64,000 nucleotides of DNA, taken from DTYU01 sp040756575 (GTDB lineage Bacteria; Bacillota; Desulfotomaculia; Desulfotomaculales; Ammonificaceae). Shown here piece by piece: positions 9,505 to 18,463 of this stretch; position 1 is the first letter of the stretch, and each line of letters starts with the position of its first letter. Below the pieces are notes generated by a model. The model did not search any database. It had not been told where the DNA came from and worked only from the letters and a program-made list of their open reading frames with translations. The stretch lies in contig JBFLYP010000014.1 of the NCBI GenBank assembly GCA_040756575.1, positions 8,081-72,080 of the forward strand, given 5' to 3'. A program made the translations under genes and the position numbers.

Positions 9505-10815
9505 TCACAGTCTGTAGAGATGGTTCTTCACCACGCTCTTAACAAGCATCAGTTCATCCCACAAGCCCCGGGTGATCAAAAAACGCTCGCGGACGGTATC
9601 CCGTGCCCTGCGTCCGATGACCTCGGCCAGCGTTGGGTGAAGGAGCAAATGCGTAATGCGGTCCGCCATCTCCGGGACCCCCTTATCGCCCGGGGTAACA
9701 AGGAATCCATTGTAACCGTCTGCTATTTGCGACGGGATGCCTCCCACGTTTCCCCCTATTACGGGCTTTCCTTTCCACATTCCCTCGGTAACCGTCAGCC
9801 CGAAACCCTCCTTAAGCGAAGGCTGGAGAATGATTGTGGAGGCCCACTGAAAGGCGTTTATCTCCACATGGCTGGATGCCGGCAGGTTAATGAGGTGGAT
9901 ATCCGGTACGCCTTTGACCTTCTCGGTTAACTGCTCGAAGATTACCTGGTTTTCAGGGTCGTCGCTGGCCGTTCCCCCGACCAATAGCAGTTGGCAGGAC
10001 AAGTTTTTTCTAACTTCCAAAAAAGCGTCTATGGCATACACGTGTCCTTTAAAGGGGTCAAACCGCGAAACCAACGTAATCAGCGGTTTTTTGGCCGGAT
10101 CCTCTATGCCGAACCTGTTCAGGACGGAACGGATTTCACGTGCGGTCAACTTTCGATTTTTGTCCGAGAGAGGATCAATATACGGAAGAACAACAAAGGG
10201 GGCGATGCGCCAGCGCGGCATGCAACGCAGCGAAGAAAAGATTGCCGCGTCATAAAGCTCAATCAGCGGCTTGAGAAAATCCATCATGAGGCAGAGATCC
10301 GTGTCGAGCTGGATGTGGCAACGCCAGATCCACTTCTGGCGCCAGCGTACTTCCGGCGGCACATAGGTGATCAAACCGGCCGGCTGGGGATCATGTATCA
10401 ATATCACCTCGGCCTGGTGATCTATTATCTTTGAATTTGACCTGTTCGTATCCCAGTAAACCTTGGATCCCAAAATATCCAGTGCTCCCGGCCTGCCCTG
10501 CAGGAAATTGTGCAGAGTCTTAGTAAAGGTAAAAAACGAGTGGTCGCCTGTAATTACATCCCACCTTACGTCGAGGCCGAGCGCCCGTTCGATAGGGATG
10601 AGGGACTGCAGCATTTCTGCCACTCCCCCGCCGACACGGGCTGAGTTTATTTGCTGTATTCTGATGCCCCGCAGCTCCTCTCCAAGTTTCAGCAGTTCTT
10701 CAATTTTTTTATTCCCCACAAACCGCGCATAGGGGGCAAGACCTTTTTCAGGTGAGGACGCCTCATTGATAAAGTGTTTTTTAACCTTGTTGCCGTTACT
10801 TTTTGAGTCTCTCAT
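9505..10815 (-). CDS. treT: Trehalose synthase TreT (NDP-glucose-dependent GT4 glycosyltransferase)
   Basis: Couples a nucleotide sugar with glucose to form trehalose in one step (TreT type, EC 2.4.1.245). The 436-residue protein has the TreT-like N-terminal block QQINSARVGGGVAEMLQSL and the FFTFTKTLHNFLQG segment. The GT-B C-terminal donor domain includes VSRFDPFKGH and the EGFGLTVTEGMWKGKP block with the conserved Glu pair. The ATG at 10815 is preferred over an upstream TTG (10821) because GAGG lies 9 bases before it. It converges with treY, so the locus encodes two separate trehalose routes. Specificity among UDP-, ADP- and GDP-glucose cannot be read here. Confidence 0.9.
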   Translation of the reverse strand: MRDSKSNGNKVKKHFINEASSPEKGLAPYARFVGNKKIEELLKLGEELRGIRIQQINSARVGGGVAEMLQSLIPIERALGLDVRWDVITGDHSFFTFTKTLHNFLQGRPGALDILGSKVYWDTNRSNSKIIDHQAEVILIHDPQPAGLITYVPPEVRWRQKWIWRCHIQLDTDLCLMMDFLKPLIELYDAAIFSSLRCMPRWRIAPFVVLPYIDPLSDKNRKLTAREIRSVLNRFGIEDPAKKPLITLVSRFDPFKGHVYAIDAFLEVRKNLSCQLLLVGGTASDDPENQVIFEQLTEKVKGVPDIHLINLPASSHVEINAFQWASTIILQPSLKEGFGLTVTEGMWKGKPVIGGNVGGIPSQIADGYNGFLVTPGDKGVPEMADRITHLLLHPTLAEVIGRRARDTVRERFLITRGLWDELMLVKSVVKNHLYRL

Positions 10816-11140
10816 TAACAAACACCTCTTAATCTCTGATTCTACCGGAGGGGAAAATCCTTACCGGCTTAATCGACGGATTTCCATTTCATTTTAACAT
10901 ATGCGGCAAATTGCATGCTTAAATGCCCTCTATAAACAGGAGACAGGAAATTCCGGCGCAGCCACAGTATCGAAAAAGGAGGAATTATGACTTTTTACAG
11001 CGAATAATAGCCCTGCTAAACCGAGTGTATGGCACATACACCCATTTGTGGAATATCGTAGCGCTTTCCTAAGGCCTGGTAACTATTGCCATATAAATAA
11101 TGGAAGGCGATAACCAGTACGGGCAGGAATCAGACATGGA
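10816..11140. other. Gap upstream of treT with gene debris
   Basis: No intact gene. A good ribosome-binding site (AAAAAGGAGGAATT) is followed by an ATG at 10987 whose frame stops after six codons, which looks like a truncated gene start. A perfect dyad GTGTATG-GCA-CATACAC lies at 11025-11041. I saw no convincing sigma-A promoter for treT. Confidence 0.4.
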
Positions 11141-11640
11141 TCAAGAAATGAAGTGGGCCTCATCGGAAAAAACGGCCAGCCGGGGCAGGCCGGCGACCGC
11201 TTGCAGGCGCAGGTTGGCTATTTCTTCACGTGCCTTGTCCTCTTCACCCCAGTTAATATCGCTCTTACGGACAGTCTCTTTCTGGATGCGTATTCTTTCG
11301 GTGTTAGTGACCACAACGTTGAAGGATGATCCGCGGATGACAGGGATATCCTTTTCGCCGTCGCGGGTAAAGGTAAGCTTCACGGACGCAGCAAACAGCT
11401 TATGCAGACGCGGCGGCATAATTTTATGGTAGGGTATTGTGGAAAGCTCCCGCAGGGACTCAATAATCGTCTTGCCCGGCGCGAAGACCAGGGCGTTCTG
11501 TACAATCGGACCTTCGGGATTCTCCAAAGCCATAGCGAATTCGGTGCCGATGATCGCCCCGATCAGGATGGTCTTACCCGCACCCATAGCCAGCGCAAAG
11601 ATGTAGCTGGGGGTTGAATATCTCTGCACATATTCGACTT
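11141..11640 (-). pseudogene. Fragment of a type III restriction enzyme helicase (Res)
   Basis: An open frame of 162 codons carries a Walker A motif (ALAMGAGKT) and ends just after a DEAH-type Walker B (FSDEAHFIS then stop). Intact Res proteins run 900 or more residues, so only the first helicase lobe remains. In-frame stops lie immediately upstream of the GTG at 11629. A different frame upstream (about 11640-11760) is open for some 40 codons and could be more of the same decayed gene. The sequence differs clearly from the intact Res at 55-57.8 kb, so this is the relic of another system rather than a copy of that one. Confidence 0.75.
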
Positions 11641-11808
11641 ATTTTCAATTTCCCTGCCGAATGCTAAAGGGCGACAGTCGTCTGAAAGATTAGTAACCTT
11701 AATCAGTACCCCATCTGAGGACTCCGGTTCACTATTTTTAAGCCTGGCGTGCAGGAATTGTTAGCTTCGTAATGAATTCCTATCGAAAAACCCGAAGGGA
11801 GATCAAAA

Positions 11809-12582
11809 ATGAACAGCGTGAAGATCATGCCCTGTCTCGACATGAAGGACGGGCGGGTGGTGAAAGGGGTTCACTTCGTGAATCTGCGGGATGCGGGGGA
11901 TCCGGTGGCCTGTGCGGAGGCATACTGCGCCAGCGGGGCGGACGAGCTGGCGTTCCTCGACATCACGGCCACAATAGAAAAGCGCAAGACGATGTGCGAG
12001 GTGGTACGCCGGGTGGCCGCGGTGACCACGGTGCCGTTCACCGTCGGCGGGGGCATCGCAAGCGTGGCGGATGCGGAGGAAGTGCTCGCGGCCGGGGCGG
12101 ACCGGGTCTCCTTAGCGAGCGCCGCTTTTCTGAAGCCGGAGCTGATCTCGGAGCTGGCGAAGAGGTTCGGCCCGGAACGCCTGGTGGTCGCGATTGACGT
12201 TGACCATAATCCGGCGCTTCCCTCCGGCTATGAGGTGTACATCGCGGGCGGCACCAAGGCGACCGGCGCCGACGCGATCGCCTGGGCGAAAGAGGCCGAA
12301 GCGAGGGGTGCCGGGATCATTCTTCCCACAAGCAAGGCCTGCGACGGCGCCAAAACCGGGTACGACATTCCCCTGCTGCAGAAGTTAAAAGCAACCCTAA
12401 AGGTTCCCATCGTCGCCTCGGGCGGGGCAGGCAAGCTCGAGCACTTCCTGGAGGCCGCGCGGGAAGGCGGCGCCGATATCCTGCTTGCGGCTTCGGTCTT
12501 TCATTTTGGAGAGATAACCATACCGCAGCTCAAGGCGTACTTAGCCGCAAACGGGGTGCCGGTTTCCGCAACCGGTGAGTAA
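11809..12582 (+). CDS. hisF: HisF-like cyclase (imidazole glycerol phosphate synthase subunit), divergent and orphan
   Basis: A 257-residue (beta/alpha)8 protein of the HisF family, which makes imidazole glycerol phosphate and AICAR in histidine synthesis. Both catalytic aspartates of HisF are in place: D11 in IMPCLDMKDG and D130 in LVVAIDVD. Phosphate-loop glycines (VGGGI, VASGGAG) are also present. The usual loop LLTSIDRDGTKSGYD reads LPTSKACDGAKTGYD here, which is unusual. No other early his gene is nearby; the aminotransferase hisC lies 25 kb away in the trp cluster. The start has AAGGGAG upstream. It may be the normal HisF displaced from a his operon, or a paralogue with another substrate. 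Confidence 0.8.
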   Translation: MNSVKIMPCLDMKDGRVVKGVHFVNLRDAGDPVACAEAYCASGADELAFLDITATIEKRKTMCEVVRRVAAVTTVPFTVGGGIASVADAEEVLAAGADRVSLASAAFLKPELISELAKRFGPERLVVAIDVDHNPALPSGYEVYIAGGTKATGADAIAWAKEAEARGAGIILPTSKACDGAKTGYDIPLLQKLKATLKVPIVASGGAGKLEHFLEAAREGGADILLAASVFHFGEITIPQLKAYLAANGVPVSATGE

Positions 12583-12936
12583 TTCTGTGGGAGACCTGAG
12601 TTGAGTGCCGGGTCGTTTTTTGCGGTCTCCACCTGAATGAGGTTTATTGCGGCGTTGCGAACCGGACTCTCTATGCCGAGACTCGTCTTTTTCAGTAAAT
12701 TTGGTGACAGCGCAAATGGCTATGTTCTCCAGACTATATGCGGTACAAGGCTTTTATGTTATAATTATACCGACTTGTTAGTTACATATTCCTGCCAATT
12801 GGGGGAGTGTTGCATAACTATAACTTAGCGAAAAAGTCCATCTATTCGCGGAAGGTTTTAGTGTTAAGTCCGGGGGCCTTTTGAGAAGTGATAAATGTGA
12901 GATTGGAAGTCGCACCCTCCAATTGTACCGCTGGAG
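12583..12936. other. Gap and 5' leader upstream of the paaK-ior operon
   Basis: No gene seen in this 354-base gap. It contains an extended -10 promoter (12757-12765) and so a likely leader of about 165 bases. Near its end a short hairpin (ATTGGA/TCCAAT, about 12902-12925) sits just before the GGAG that serves as ribosome-binding site for paaK. I do not recognise a riboswitch. Confidence 0.45.
12757..12765 (+). promoter_or_regulatory. Extended -10 promoter (TGTTATAAT) for the paaK-ior operon
   Basis: The sequence TGT-TATAAT matches the sigma-A extended -10 consensus exactly. No good -35 is present 17 bases upstream, which extended -10 promoters can tolerate. It lies about 170 bases before the first paaK. 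Confidence 0.55.
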
Positions 12937-14253
12937 ATGATACAGATTATCTGGAACAAAAGATCTGAAACGCTCTCCCGTGAAGAGTTGCAGGCACTGC
13001 AGCTTGTGCGAGTGAAGGAACTGGTAAAGCGGGTTTACCGTAATGTGCCGTACTATCGCCGGCGCTTCGACGACGCCGGTGTCAAACCCGAAGAAATCGA
13101 GTCGCTCGCGGACATCGAGCGGCTTCCCTTTACTACGAAAGACGACCTCCGGATCAATTATCCCTTCGGCCTTTTTGCGACCCCTCTTAAAAGGGTCGTC
13201 CGGATTCACGCTTCATCCGGCACCACCGGCAAACCCACAGTGGTCGGTTATACGAAAAAAGACCTGCGGACGTGGGCGGAACTGATCGCACGGATCGTTT
13301 CCCTGGCAGGCGTCAAGCGCGGTGATATAGCGCAGGTTTGTTTTTCGTACGGGCTGTTTACCGGCGGGTTCGGGCTGCATTACGGGCTTGAACGGGCCGG
13401 GATTACCGTCGTGCCGGCCGCGGCCGGGAATACAGAGAGGCACATCCGCTTAATACAGGATTTCGGCACGACGGTCATCGTCGGCACACCTTCCTACGCC
13501 TTATACATGGCGGAAGTGGCCCGCGGCATGGGAGTCGATCCGCGTACCCTTGGAATTCGGAAAGGACTCTTCGGTGCGGAACCTTGGACCGAAGGGATGC
13601 GGTCAGAGATTGAGAACGCCTGGGGGCTTGACGCCTATGATAATTACGGCTTGAGCGAGGTTATCGGCCCGGGGGTTGCAGGTGAATGCCAATTCAAGAA
13701 AGGCCTGCACATCAGCGAGGATCACTTCCTCGTTGAGGTAATCGATCCGGAAACCGGCAGGCGGGTACCGCCGGGCGAAAAAGGGGAACTGGTTTTTACA
13801 ACGCTTACAAAAGAGGCTTTCCCAGTAATACGTTACCGGACGCGCGACCTCTCCCGCCTTATACCCGAACCTTGCGCCTGCGGGCGAACAACGTTAAGGA
13901 TGGAAAAGGTTACTGGACGAACCGACGACATGCTCATCATCAGGGGTGTGAATGTATTCCCCTCACAGGTCGAAGAGGTTCTCATGAGCATTCCCGACCT
14001 GGCACCGCACTATCAGATCATCGTATACAGAAAAGGGCATCTTGACGAGATCGAGGTTCATGTAGAGCTTTCCCGGGAAGGATTCTCCGACCGTTACCGG
14101 GATCTCGCCCTTTTGGAAGAGCAGGTGCGGGGCCGGCTTCAGGCGACGCTTTCGCTCAATCCGCGGGTGAAGCTTCTCGAATTCGGTTCACTCGAGCGAA
14201 CTTCCGGAAAGGCACGGCGGGTTATCGACCGGCGCAGGGAGATGGAGAAATGA
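12937..14253 (+). CDS. paaK: Phenylacetate-CoA ligase family protein (first copy)
   Basis: An AMP-forming aryl-acetate:CoA ligase, 438 residues. The nucleotide-binding P-loop HASSGTTGKPTVVGYT is at residues 91-106; YGLSEVIGPG and IRYRTRDL motifs follow, then the C-terminal lid with GRTDDMLIIRGVNVFP. A CxC pair (PCACGR) lies before the lid, as in PaaK relatives. Its stop overlaps the iorA start (ATGA), so translation is coupled. With the indolepyruvate oxidoreductase next to it, the likely substrate is an aryl acetate (phenylacetate or indoleacetate), either activated for use or made from the acyl-CoA with ATP gain. The direction of the reaction in the cell is inference. Confidence 0.92.
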   Translation: MIQIIWNKRSETLSREELQALQLVRVKELVKRVYRNVPYYRRRFDDAGVKPEEIESLADIERLPFTTKDDLRINYPFGLFATPLKRVVRIHASSGTTGKPTVVGYTKKDLRTWAELIARIVSLAGVKRGDIAQVCFSYGLFTGGFGLHYGLERAGITVVPAAAGNTERHIRLIQDFGTTVIVGTPSYALYMAEVARGMGVDPRTLGIRKGLFGAEPWTEGMRSEIENAWGLDAYDNYGLSEVIGPGVAGECQFKKGLHISEDHFLVEVIDPETGRRVPPGEKGELVFTTLTKEAFPVIRYRTRDLSRLIPEPCACGRTTLRMEKVTGRTDDMLIIRGVNVFPSQVEEVLMSIPDLAPHYQIIVYRKGHLDEIEVHVELSREGFSDRYRDLALLEEQVRGRLQATLSLNPRVKLLEFGSLERTSGKARRVIDRRREMEK

Positions 14254-16025
14254 AGCTTCTCACAGGAAACGAAGCCATCGCCAGAGGCGCCCATGAGGCC
14301 GGCGTCAGAGTAGCCGCGGCCTATCCCGGAACACCGAGCACCGAAATAATAGAAAATATCGCACGTCATTACCCGGAGATATACACCGAGTGGGCACCTA
14401 ACGAAAAGGTGGCACTGGAAGTCGGGATCGGCGCCTCGCTTGCCGGCCGACGGGCACTTGTGGCGATGAAGCACGTCGGGGTAAACGTTGCCGCCGACCC
14501 TCTGGTTACCGCCGCCTACACCGGGGTCAATGCCGGGCTGGTATTGATCTCGGCAGACGACCCGGGCATGCACAGCTCACAGAACGAGCAGGACAACCGT
14601 TTCTACGCGCGTTTTGCCCGCGTGCCGCTCTTCGAGCCGGCTGACAGCCAGGAGGCGAAGGACTTTGTCAGGATTGCGTTTGAGGTCAGTGAGGCTTATG
14701 ATATTCCGGTGATCGTGCGCACAACCACCCGTGTGGCGCACTCAAAAAGCCTCGTGCAGGAAGCGGAACCTGCCGTCGTGCCGGTGCGGTCCTACGAAAA
14801 GAACTTCGCCAAGTATGTGATGGTGCCGGCAAACGCCCGCAGCCGCCACCGCGCTCTGGAAGAGCGGCGGGAAAAGCTACAGGAGTTTGCGGAAAAAACG
14901 GCGCTCAACCGTATCGAAGACGGGGACAGGCGCGTGGGCATCGTCACCAGCGGCATATGCTATTACTACGTCAAGGAGTTTTTCCCCTGGGCCCCGGTGC
15001 TGAAATTAGGCATGAGCTACCCCTTCCCTGCCGGGCTGGTTAAAACATTTGCGGATAAGGTCAAAAAGATTTTTGTTGTTGAAGAACTGGAGCCTTTCCT
15101 CGAGGAACAGATTGCTGCCGCCGGTATTGCGGTGCGCGGAAAGGAGCTTATCCCCCGTACGGGAGAACTGACCCCCGCCTTAATTTCACATGCGCTGATG
15201 CAGGATAAGACCTTTGCGGAGGTTGCACGCGAATACGGCTTCGTTCCACCGGTCCGGCTCGAGGAACCGCCCCTAATGCCGGTGCGCCCGCCCGTTTTGT
15301 GTCCGGGCTGCCCGCACCGGGGTCTGTTTTATGTTTTAAAGAAACTCAGGCTGAACGTTATGGGTGACATCGGCTGCTATACCCTGGGCAGTCTTCCCCC
15401 GCTGGAAGCAATGGATACCTGCATCTGTATGGGGGCGGGCGTCGGCATGGCCCACGGCATGGCCAAGGCCGACCCGGAAACCGGCAGGAAAACCGTCGCG
15501 GTAATCGGGGATTCCACGTTTGTTCACTCGGGGATAACGGGCCTCATCGATATAGTCTATAACCGCGGCTGCACAACGCTGATAATTGCTGATAACCGGA
15601 CCACTGCTATGACCGGGCACCAGGACCACCCGGGAACAGGCGTAACGGTTCGGCGGGAACCTACGAAAGCCGTGGATTTCGCAAAATTGGCCCGCGCCAT
15701 AGGTGTTACGCGCATTGCGGTGGTTGATCCCTATGACCTCCTCAGCACCCGCAAAGCGATTCAACGCGCGGTGAACTCATCTGTACCGGCGGTTGTTATA
15801 GCCCGGCGCCCGTGCGTACTGCTTACCCGTCCCGAGCTCAAGCCTCCCGTTACCCGCGCGGAAGCCTGCAAGGGTTGTACTCTTTGCCTCGGGCTGGGTT
15901 GCCCGGCCCTCTCACTGCCGGAAGGCCGTATCGCCATTAACCCTCACCTGTGCGTGGGCTGCGGCCTATGCGCTCAGGTTTGCAGGCGCGGCGCGATCGC
16001 AAAGGAGGCCGGCGTAGATGAATAA
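14250..16025 (+). CDS. iorA: Indolepyruvate:ferredoxin oxidoreductase, alpha subunit
   Basis: Large subunit that oxidatively decarboxylates aryl pyruvates from aromatic amino acids to aryl-acetyl-CoA with reduction of ferredoxin. The 591-residue protein begins with the pyrimidine-binding region (LTGNEAIARGAHEAGV, AAAYPGTPSTEI). It contains the TPP/Mg region (GDIGCYTLG, then GDSTFVHSGITGL to IIADNRTTAMTG). It ends with a two-cluster ferredoxin domain with CKGCTLCLGLGC and CVGCGLCAQVC. The first cluster motif has the CxxCxxCxxxxC spacing seen in IorA. It overlaps paaK at its start and iorB at its end. Confidence 0.95.
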   Translation: MKLLTGNEAIARGAHEAGVRVAAAYPGTPSTEIIENIARHYPEIYTEWAPNEKVALEVGIGASLAGRRALVAMKHVGVNVAADPLVTAAYTGVNAGLVLISADDPGMHSSQNEQDNRFYARFARVPLFEPADSQEAKDFVRIAFEVSEAYDIPVIVRTTTRVAHSKSLVQEAEPAVVPVRSYEKNFAKYVMVPANARSRHRALEERREKLQEFAEKTALNRIEDGDRRVGIVTSGICYYYVKEFFPWAPVLKLGMSYPFPAGLVKTFADKVKKIFVVEELEPFLEEQIAAAGIAVRGKELIPRTGELTPALISHALMQDKTFAEVAREYGFVPPVRLEEPPLMPVRPPVLCPGCPHRGLFYVLKKLRLNVMGDIGCYTLGSLPPLEAMDTCICMGAGVGMAHGMAKADPETGRKTVAVIGDSTFVHSGITGLIDIVYNRGCTTLIIADNRTTAMTGHQDHPGTGVTVRREPTKAVDFAKLARAIGVTRIAVVDPYDLLSTRKAIQRAVNSSVPAVVIARRPCVLLTRPELKPPVTRAEACKGCTLCLGLGCPALSLPEGRIAINPHLCVGCGLCAQVCRRGAIAKEAGVDE

Positions 16026-16605
16026 GATAACCGGTATTCTCATATCAGGCGTCGGCGGCCAGGGAATCATCCTGGCGGGCAAGCTCTCCGCACAGGCAGC
16101 GATAATCGCAGGTATGGACGTAAAAACCTCCGAGATTCACGGTATGGCGCAGCGGGGCGGCAGCGTCACCACTCACGTGCGCTTCGGCGTTAAAGTTTTT
16201 TCCCCGGTGATCGACGAAGGAACGGCAGATTTTCTGCTCGCCTTTGAAAAATTGGAGGGCCTGCGGAACTTGAAGTTTTTAAAACCCGGGGGAACGGTCA
16301 TTTTAAACGACTACGAAATACAGCCGCTGCCGGTGCTTATGGGGCGGGAAAAATACCCGTATGCTGTGGAAGAACAAATAGTCGCACGGTTTCCGTTGCT
16401 TCTTATCGATGCCGCTACTGAAGCGGAAGCGTGCGGGAACGTCCGGGCGGCCAACGTAGTGCTGTTAGGGGCTTTGGCACACCGCCTGCCGCTTCCGATC
16501 TCCGTGTGGGACAAGGCGCTGAGCCTTGTGGTACCCCCTCGGTTCCTGGAGGTAAACCGCCGGGCGTTTCAACGGGGGGTTGAAATAGCGGCTTCGTGGA
16601 AATGA
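16018..16605 (+). CDS. iorB: Indolepyruvate:ferredoxin oxidoreductase, beta subunit
   Basis: Small subunit (195 residues) of the enzyme above, of the pyruvate:ferredoxin oxidoreductase gamma-domain type. Seen: ILISGVGGQGIILAGKLSAQAA near the N-terminus, then EIHGMAQRGGSV, the usual signature of this domain. The start overlaps the iorA end by 8 bases and AAAGGAGG lies within iorA just upstream, so the two subunits are co-translated. Intact and of normal length. Confidence 0.95.
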   Translation: MNKITGILISGVGGQGIILAGKLSAQAAIIAGMDVKTSEIHGMAQRGGSVTTHVRFGVKVFSPVIDEGTADFLLAFEKLEGLRNLKFLKPGGTVILNDYEIQPLPVLMGREKYPYAVEEQIVARFPLLLIDAATEAEACGNVRAANVVLLGALAHRLPLPISVWDKALSLVVPPRFLEVNRRAFQRGVEIAASWK

Positions 16606-16648
16606 GTCTTGGAGGTCGTGATTTTTTAATCGCAGGAGGTGTCTAATC

Positions 16649-17953
16649 ATGTGGAATGCTGAAGTCGAGTGCATGCCCCGGGAAAAACTCCGGGCGCTGC
16701 AGTTGGAGCGTTTAAAAGCTACTGTGCGCAGGGTTTACGAACAGGTACCCTATTACCGTACAAAGTTCAAGGAAGCCGGACTCGAACCCGCGGACATCAA
16801 ATCGCTCGACGACCTTGCACTGCTGCCGTTCACCGCTAAGGAGGACTTGCGCAACAACTACCCCTTTGGACTTTTCGCCGTACCGCTCAACAAAATCGTC
16901 CGGGTACACGCTTCTTCCGGGACGACCGGCAAACCTACCGTTGTCGGCTACACCCGGGAAGACATCGACTCCTGGGCGGAAATGACGGCCCGTTCTCTCG
17001 GTTCGGTCAACACCACTCCCGAAGACGTGGTCCAGGTCTCTTACGGTTATGGTCTGTTTACCGGCGGCCTCGGCCTGCACTACGGCGCCGAGCGGATCGG
17101 CGCCGCGGTGGTGCCCACCTCCGCCGGAAACACCAAGCGCCAAATCATGCTGATGCAGGACTTCGGAACCACGGTGCTCTGCTGCACTCCGTCCTACGCG
17201 CTTTATATCAGCGAAGTGCTTCGTGAGAGCGGCATCCCGCGGAACAGCCTCAAGCTGCGTGCCGGTGTTTTCGGCGCCGAACCCTGGTCGGACAATATGC
17301 GCCGGGAAATTGAGGATAAGCTGAAGATCGACGCCGTGGATATTTACGGCCTAAGCGAAGTAATCGGTCCGGGGGTAGCTTGTGAGTGCCTTAACAAGGA
17401 CGGCCTGCACATTTGCGAGGACCATTTCATCCCCGAAATCATCGACCCTGAAACCGGCAGAGTGCTGCCGCCGGGACAGTACGGGGAACTGGTTTTCACC
17501 ACCATCACTAAGCAGGGCTTCCCGGTTATCCGGTACCGTACACGCGATATTACCATGCTTTACGATTCGCCCTGCCCGTGCGGCCGCACGCATGTCCGGA
17601 TGGCCAGGATCGCCGGTCGTACCGACGACATGCTGATCATCCGCGGGGTTAACGTCTTCCCGACGCAGGTGGAGAGCGTGCTGCTTTCCATCGGCCAGAC
17701 CGAACCCCACTACCTTCTCGTGGTAGACCGTGAGAAGGCGCTCGATACTTTGGAGGTTTGGGTTGAGGTGTCCGAGGAGTTGTTCCGGGACGAGGTGAAG
17801 GGACTGGAAGCGTTAGAACGCCGCATTCACGACGAGATTGAAAGCGTGCTCGGCATCTCCGTTAAAGTAAAATTAGTGGAACCAAAAACTATCCAGCGCA
17901 GTGAAGGAAAAGCAAAGCGCGTTTGGGATAAGCGTGACATAGAAAAGCTGTAG
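16649..17953 (+). CDS. paaK: Phenylacetate-CoA ligase family protein (second copy)
   Basis: A second aryl-acetate:CoA ligase (434 residues), clearly homologous to the one at 12937 along its whole length, with the same HASSGTTGKPTVVGYT P-loop, YGLSEVIGPG and GRTDDMLIIRGVNVFP blocks. Differences are spread evenly, so this is an old duplication rather than a recent one. It has its own strong site (GCAGGAGGTG) and follows iorB by 43 bases. Two ligases may serve different aryl acids or opposite directions; the sequence does not say which. Confidence 0.92.
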   Translation: MWNAEVECMPREKLRALQLERLKATVRRVYEQVPYYRTKFKEAGLEPADIKSLDDLALLPFTAKEDLRNNYPFGLFAVPLNKIVRVHASSGTTGKPTVVGYTREDIDSWAEMTARSLGSVNTTPEDVVQVSYGYGLFTGGLGLHYGAERIGAAVVPTSAGNTKRQIMLMQDFGTTVLCCTPSYALYISEVLRESGIPRNSLKLRAGVFGAEPWSDNMRREIEDKLKIDAVDIYGLSEVIGPGVACECLNKDGLHICEDHFIPEIIDPETGRVLPPGQYGELVFTTITKQGFPVIRYRTRDITMLYDSPCPCGRTHVRMARIAGRTDDMLIIRGVNVFPTQVESVLLSIGQTEPHYLLVVDREKALDTLEVWVEVSEELFRDEVKGLEALERRIHDEIESVLGISVKVKLVEPKTIQRSEGKAKRVWDKRDIEKL

Positions 17954-17963
17954 GGGGAATAAC

Positions 17964-18395
17964 ATGTCCGTAAACCAGATTTCCGTTTTTCTCGAAAACA
18001 AGACCGGACGGCTCGCCGCCGTGACGCGGCTGCTTGCCGAGAATAAGATCAACATCAGGGCGCTTTCCATCGCCGATACCTCTGACTTCGGCATTTTGCG
18101 CCTTATAGTCGATCAGCCGGAGAAGGCATATCAGGCCCTAAAAGAAGGCGGCTTTACGGTCTCAGCGACCGACGTCCTGGCCGTAGCCGTTCCCGACACG
18201 CCGGGCGCCCTGGCACCGGTACTGTCTACGTTAGAGGCGGCCGATATCAACATTGAGTACCTTTACGCATTCGTCGCAAAGTGTGCCGACCTGGCGATGG
18301 TACTTTTCAAAGTAAACGATACTGAACGTGCTAAGGCCGTCCTCCGGGAGGCAGGCTTTAAAGTCCCGCAAGCCCGGGAGGTTCACTCTCTTTAG
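17964..18395 (+). CDS. Tandem ACT-domain protein
   Basis: A 143-residue protein made of two ACT domains (about 1-68 and 69-143). It starts MSVNQISVFLENKTGRLAAV, and the second domain starts AVAVPDTPGALAPVL; each has the Gly-rich turn where ACT domains usually bind amino acids. Proteins of this kind commonly follow paaK/ior genes in anaerobes. A role as an aromatic amino acid sensor for this operon is plausible but inferred. There is no DNA-binding or catalytic domain. It begins 10 bases after paaK and is the last gene of the operon. Confidence 0.85.
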   Translation: MSVNQISVFLENKTGRLAAVTRLLAENKINIRALSIADTSDFGILRLIVDQPEKAYQALKEGGFTVSATDVLAVAVPDTPGALAPVLSTLEAADINIEYLYAFVAKCADLAMVLFKVNDTERAKAVLREAGFKVPQAREVHSL

Positions 18396-18463
18396 GTTAC
18401 GGTCTACTTCAGGGGATTCACCATACTTTTGCCTTGGGTTATAATGGCACCCCGGAAAGACCT

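Noticed and set aside
9213..9542. Short frames across the treY-treT gap
   Set aside because: They translate the inverted repeat, are Arg/Ser-rich in all frames, and lack start signals.
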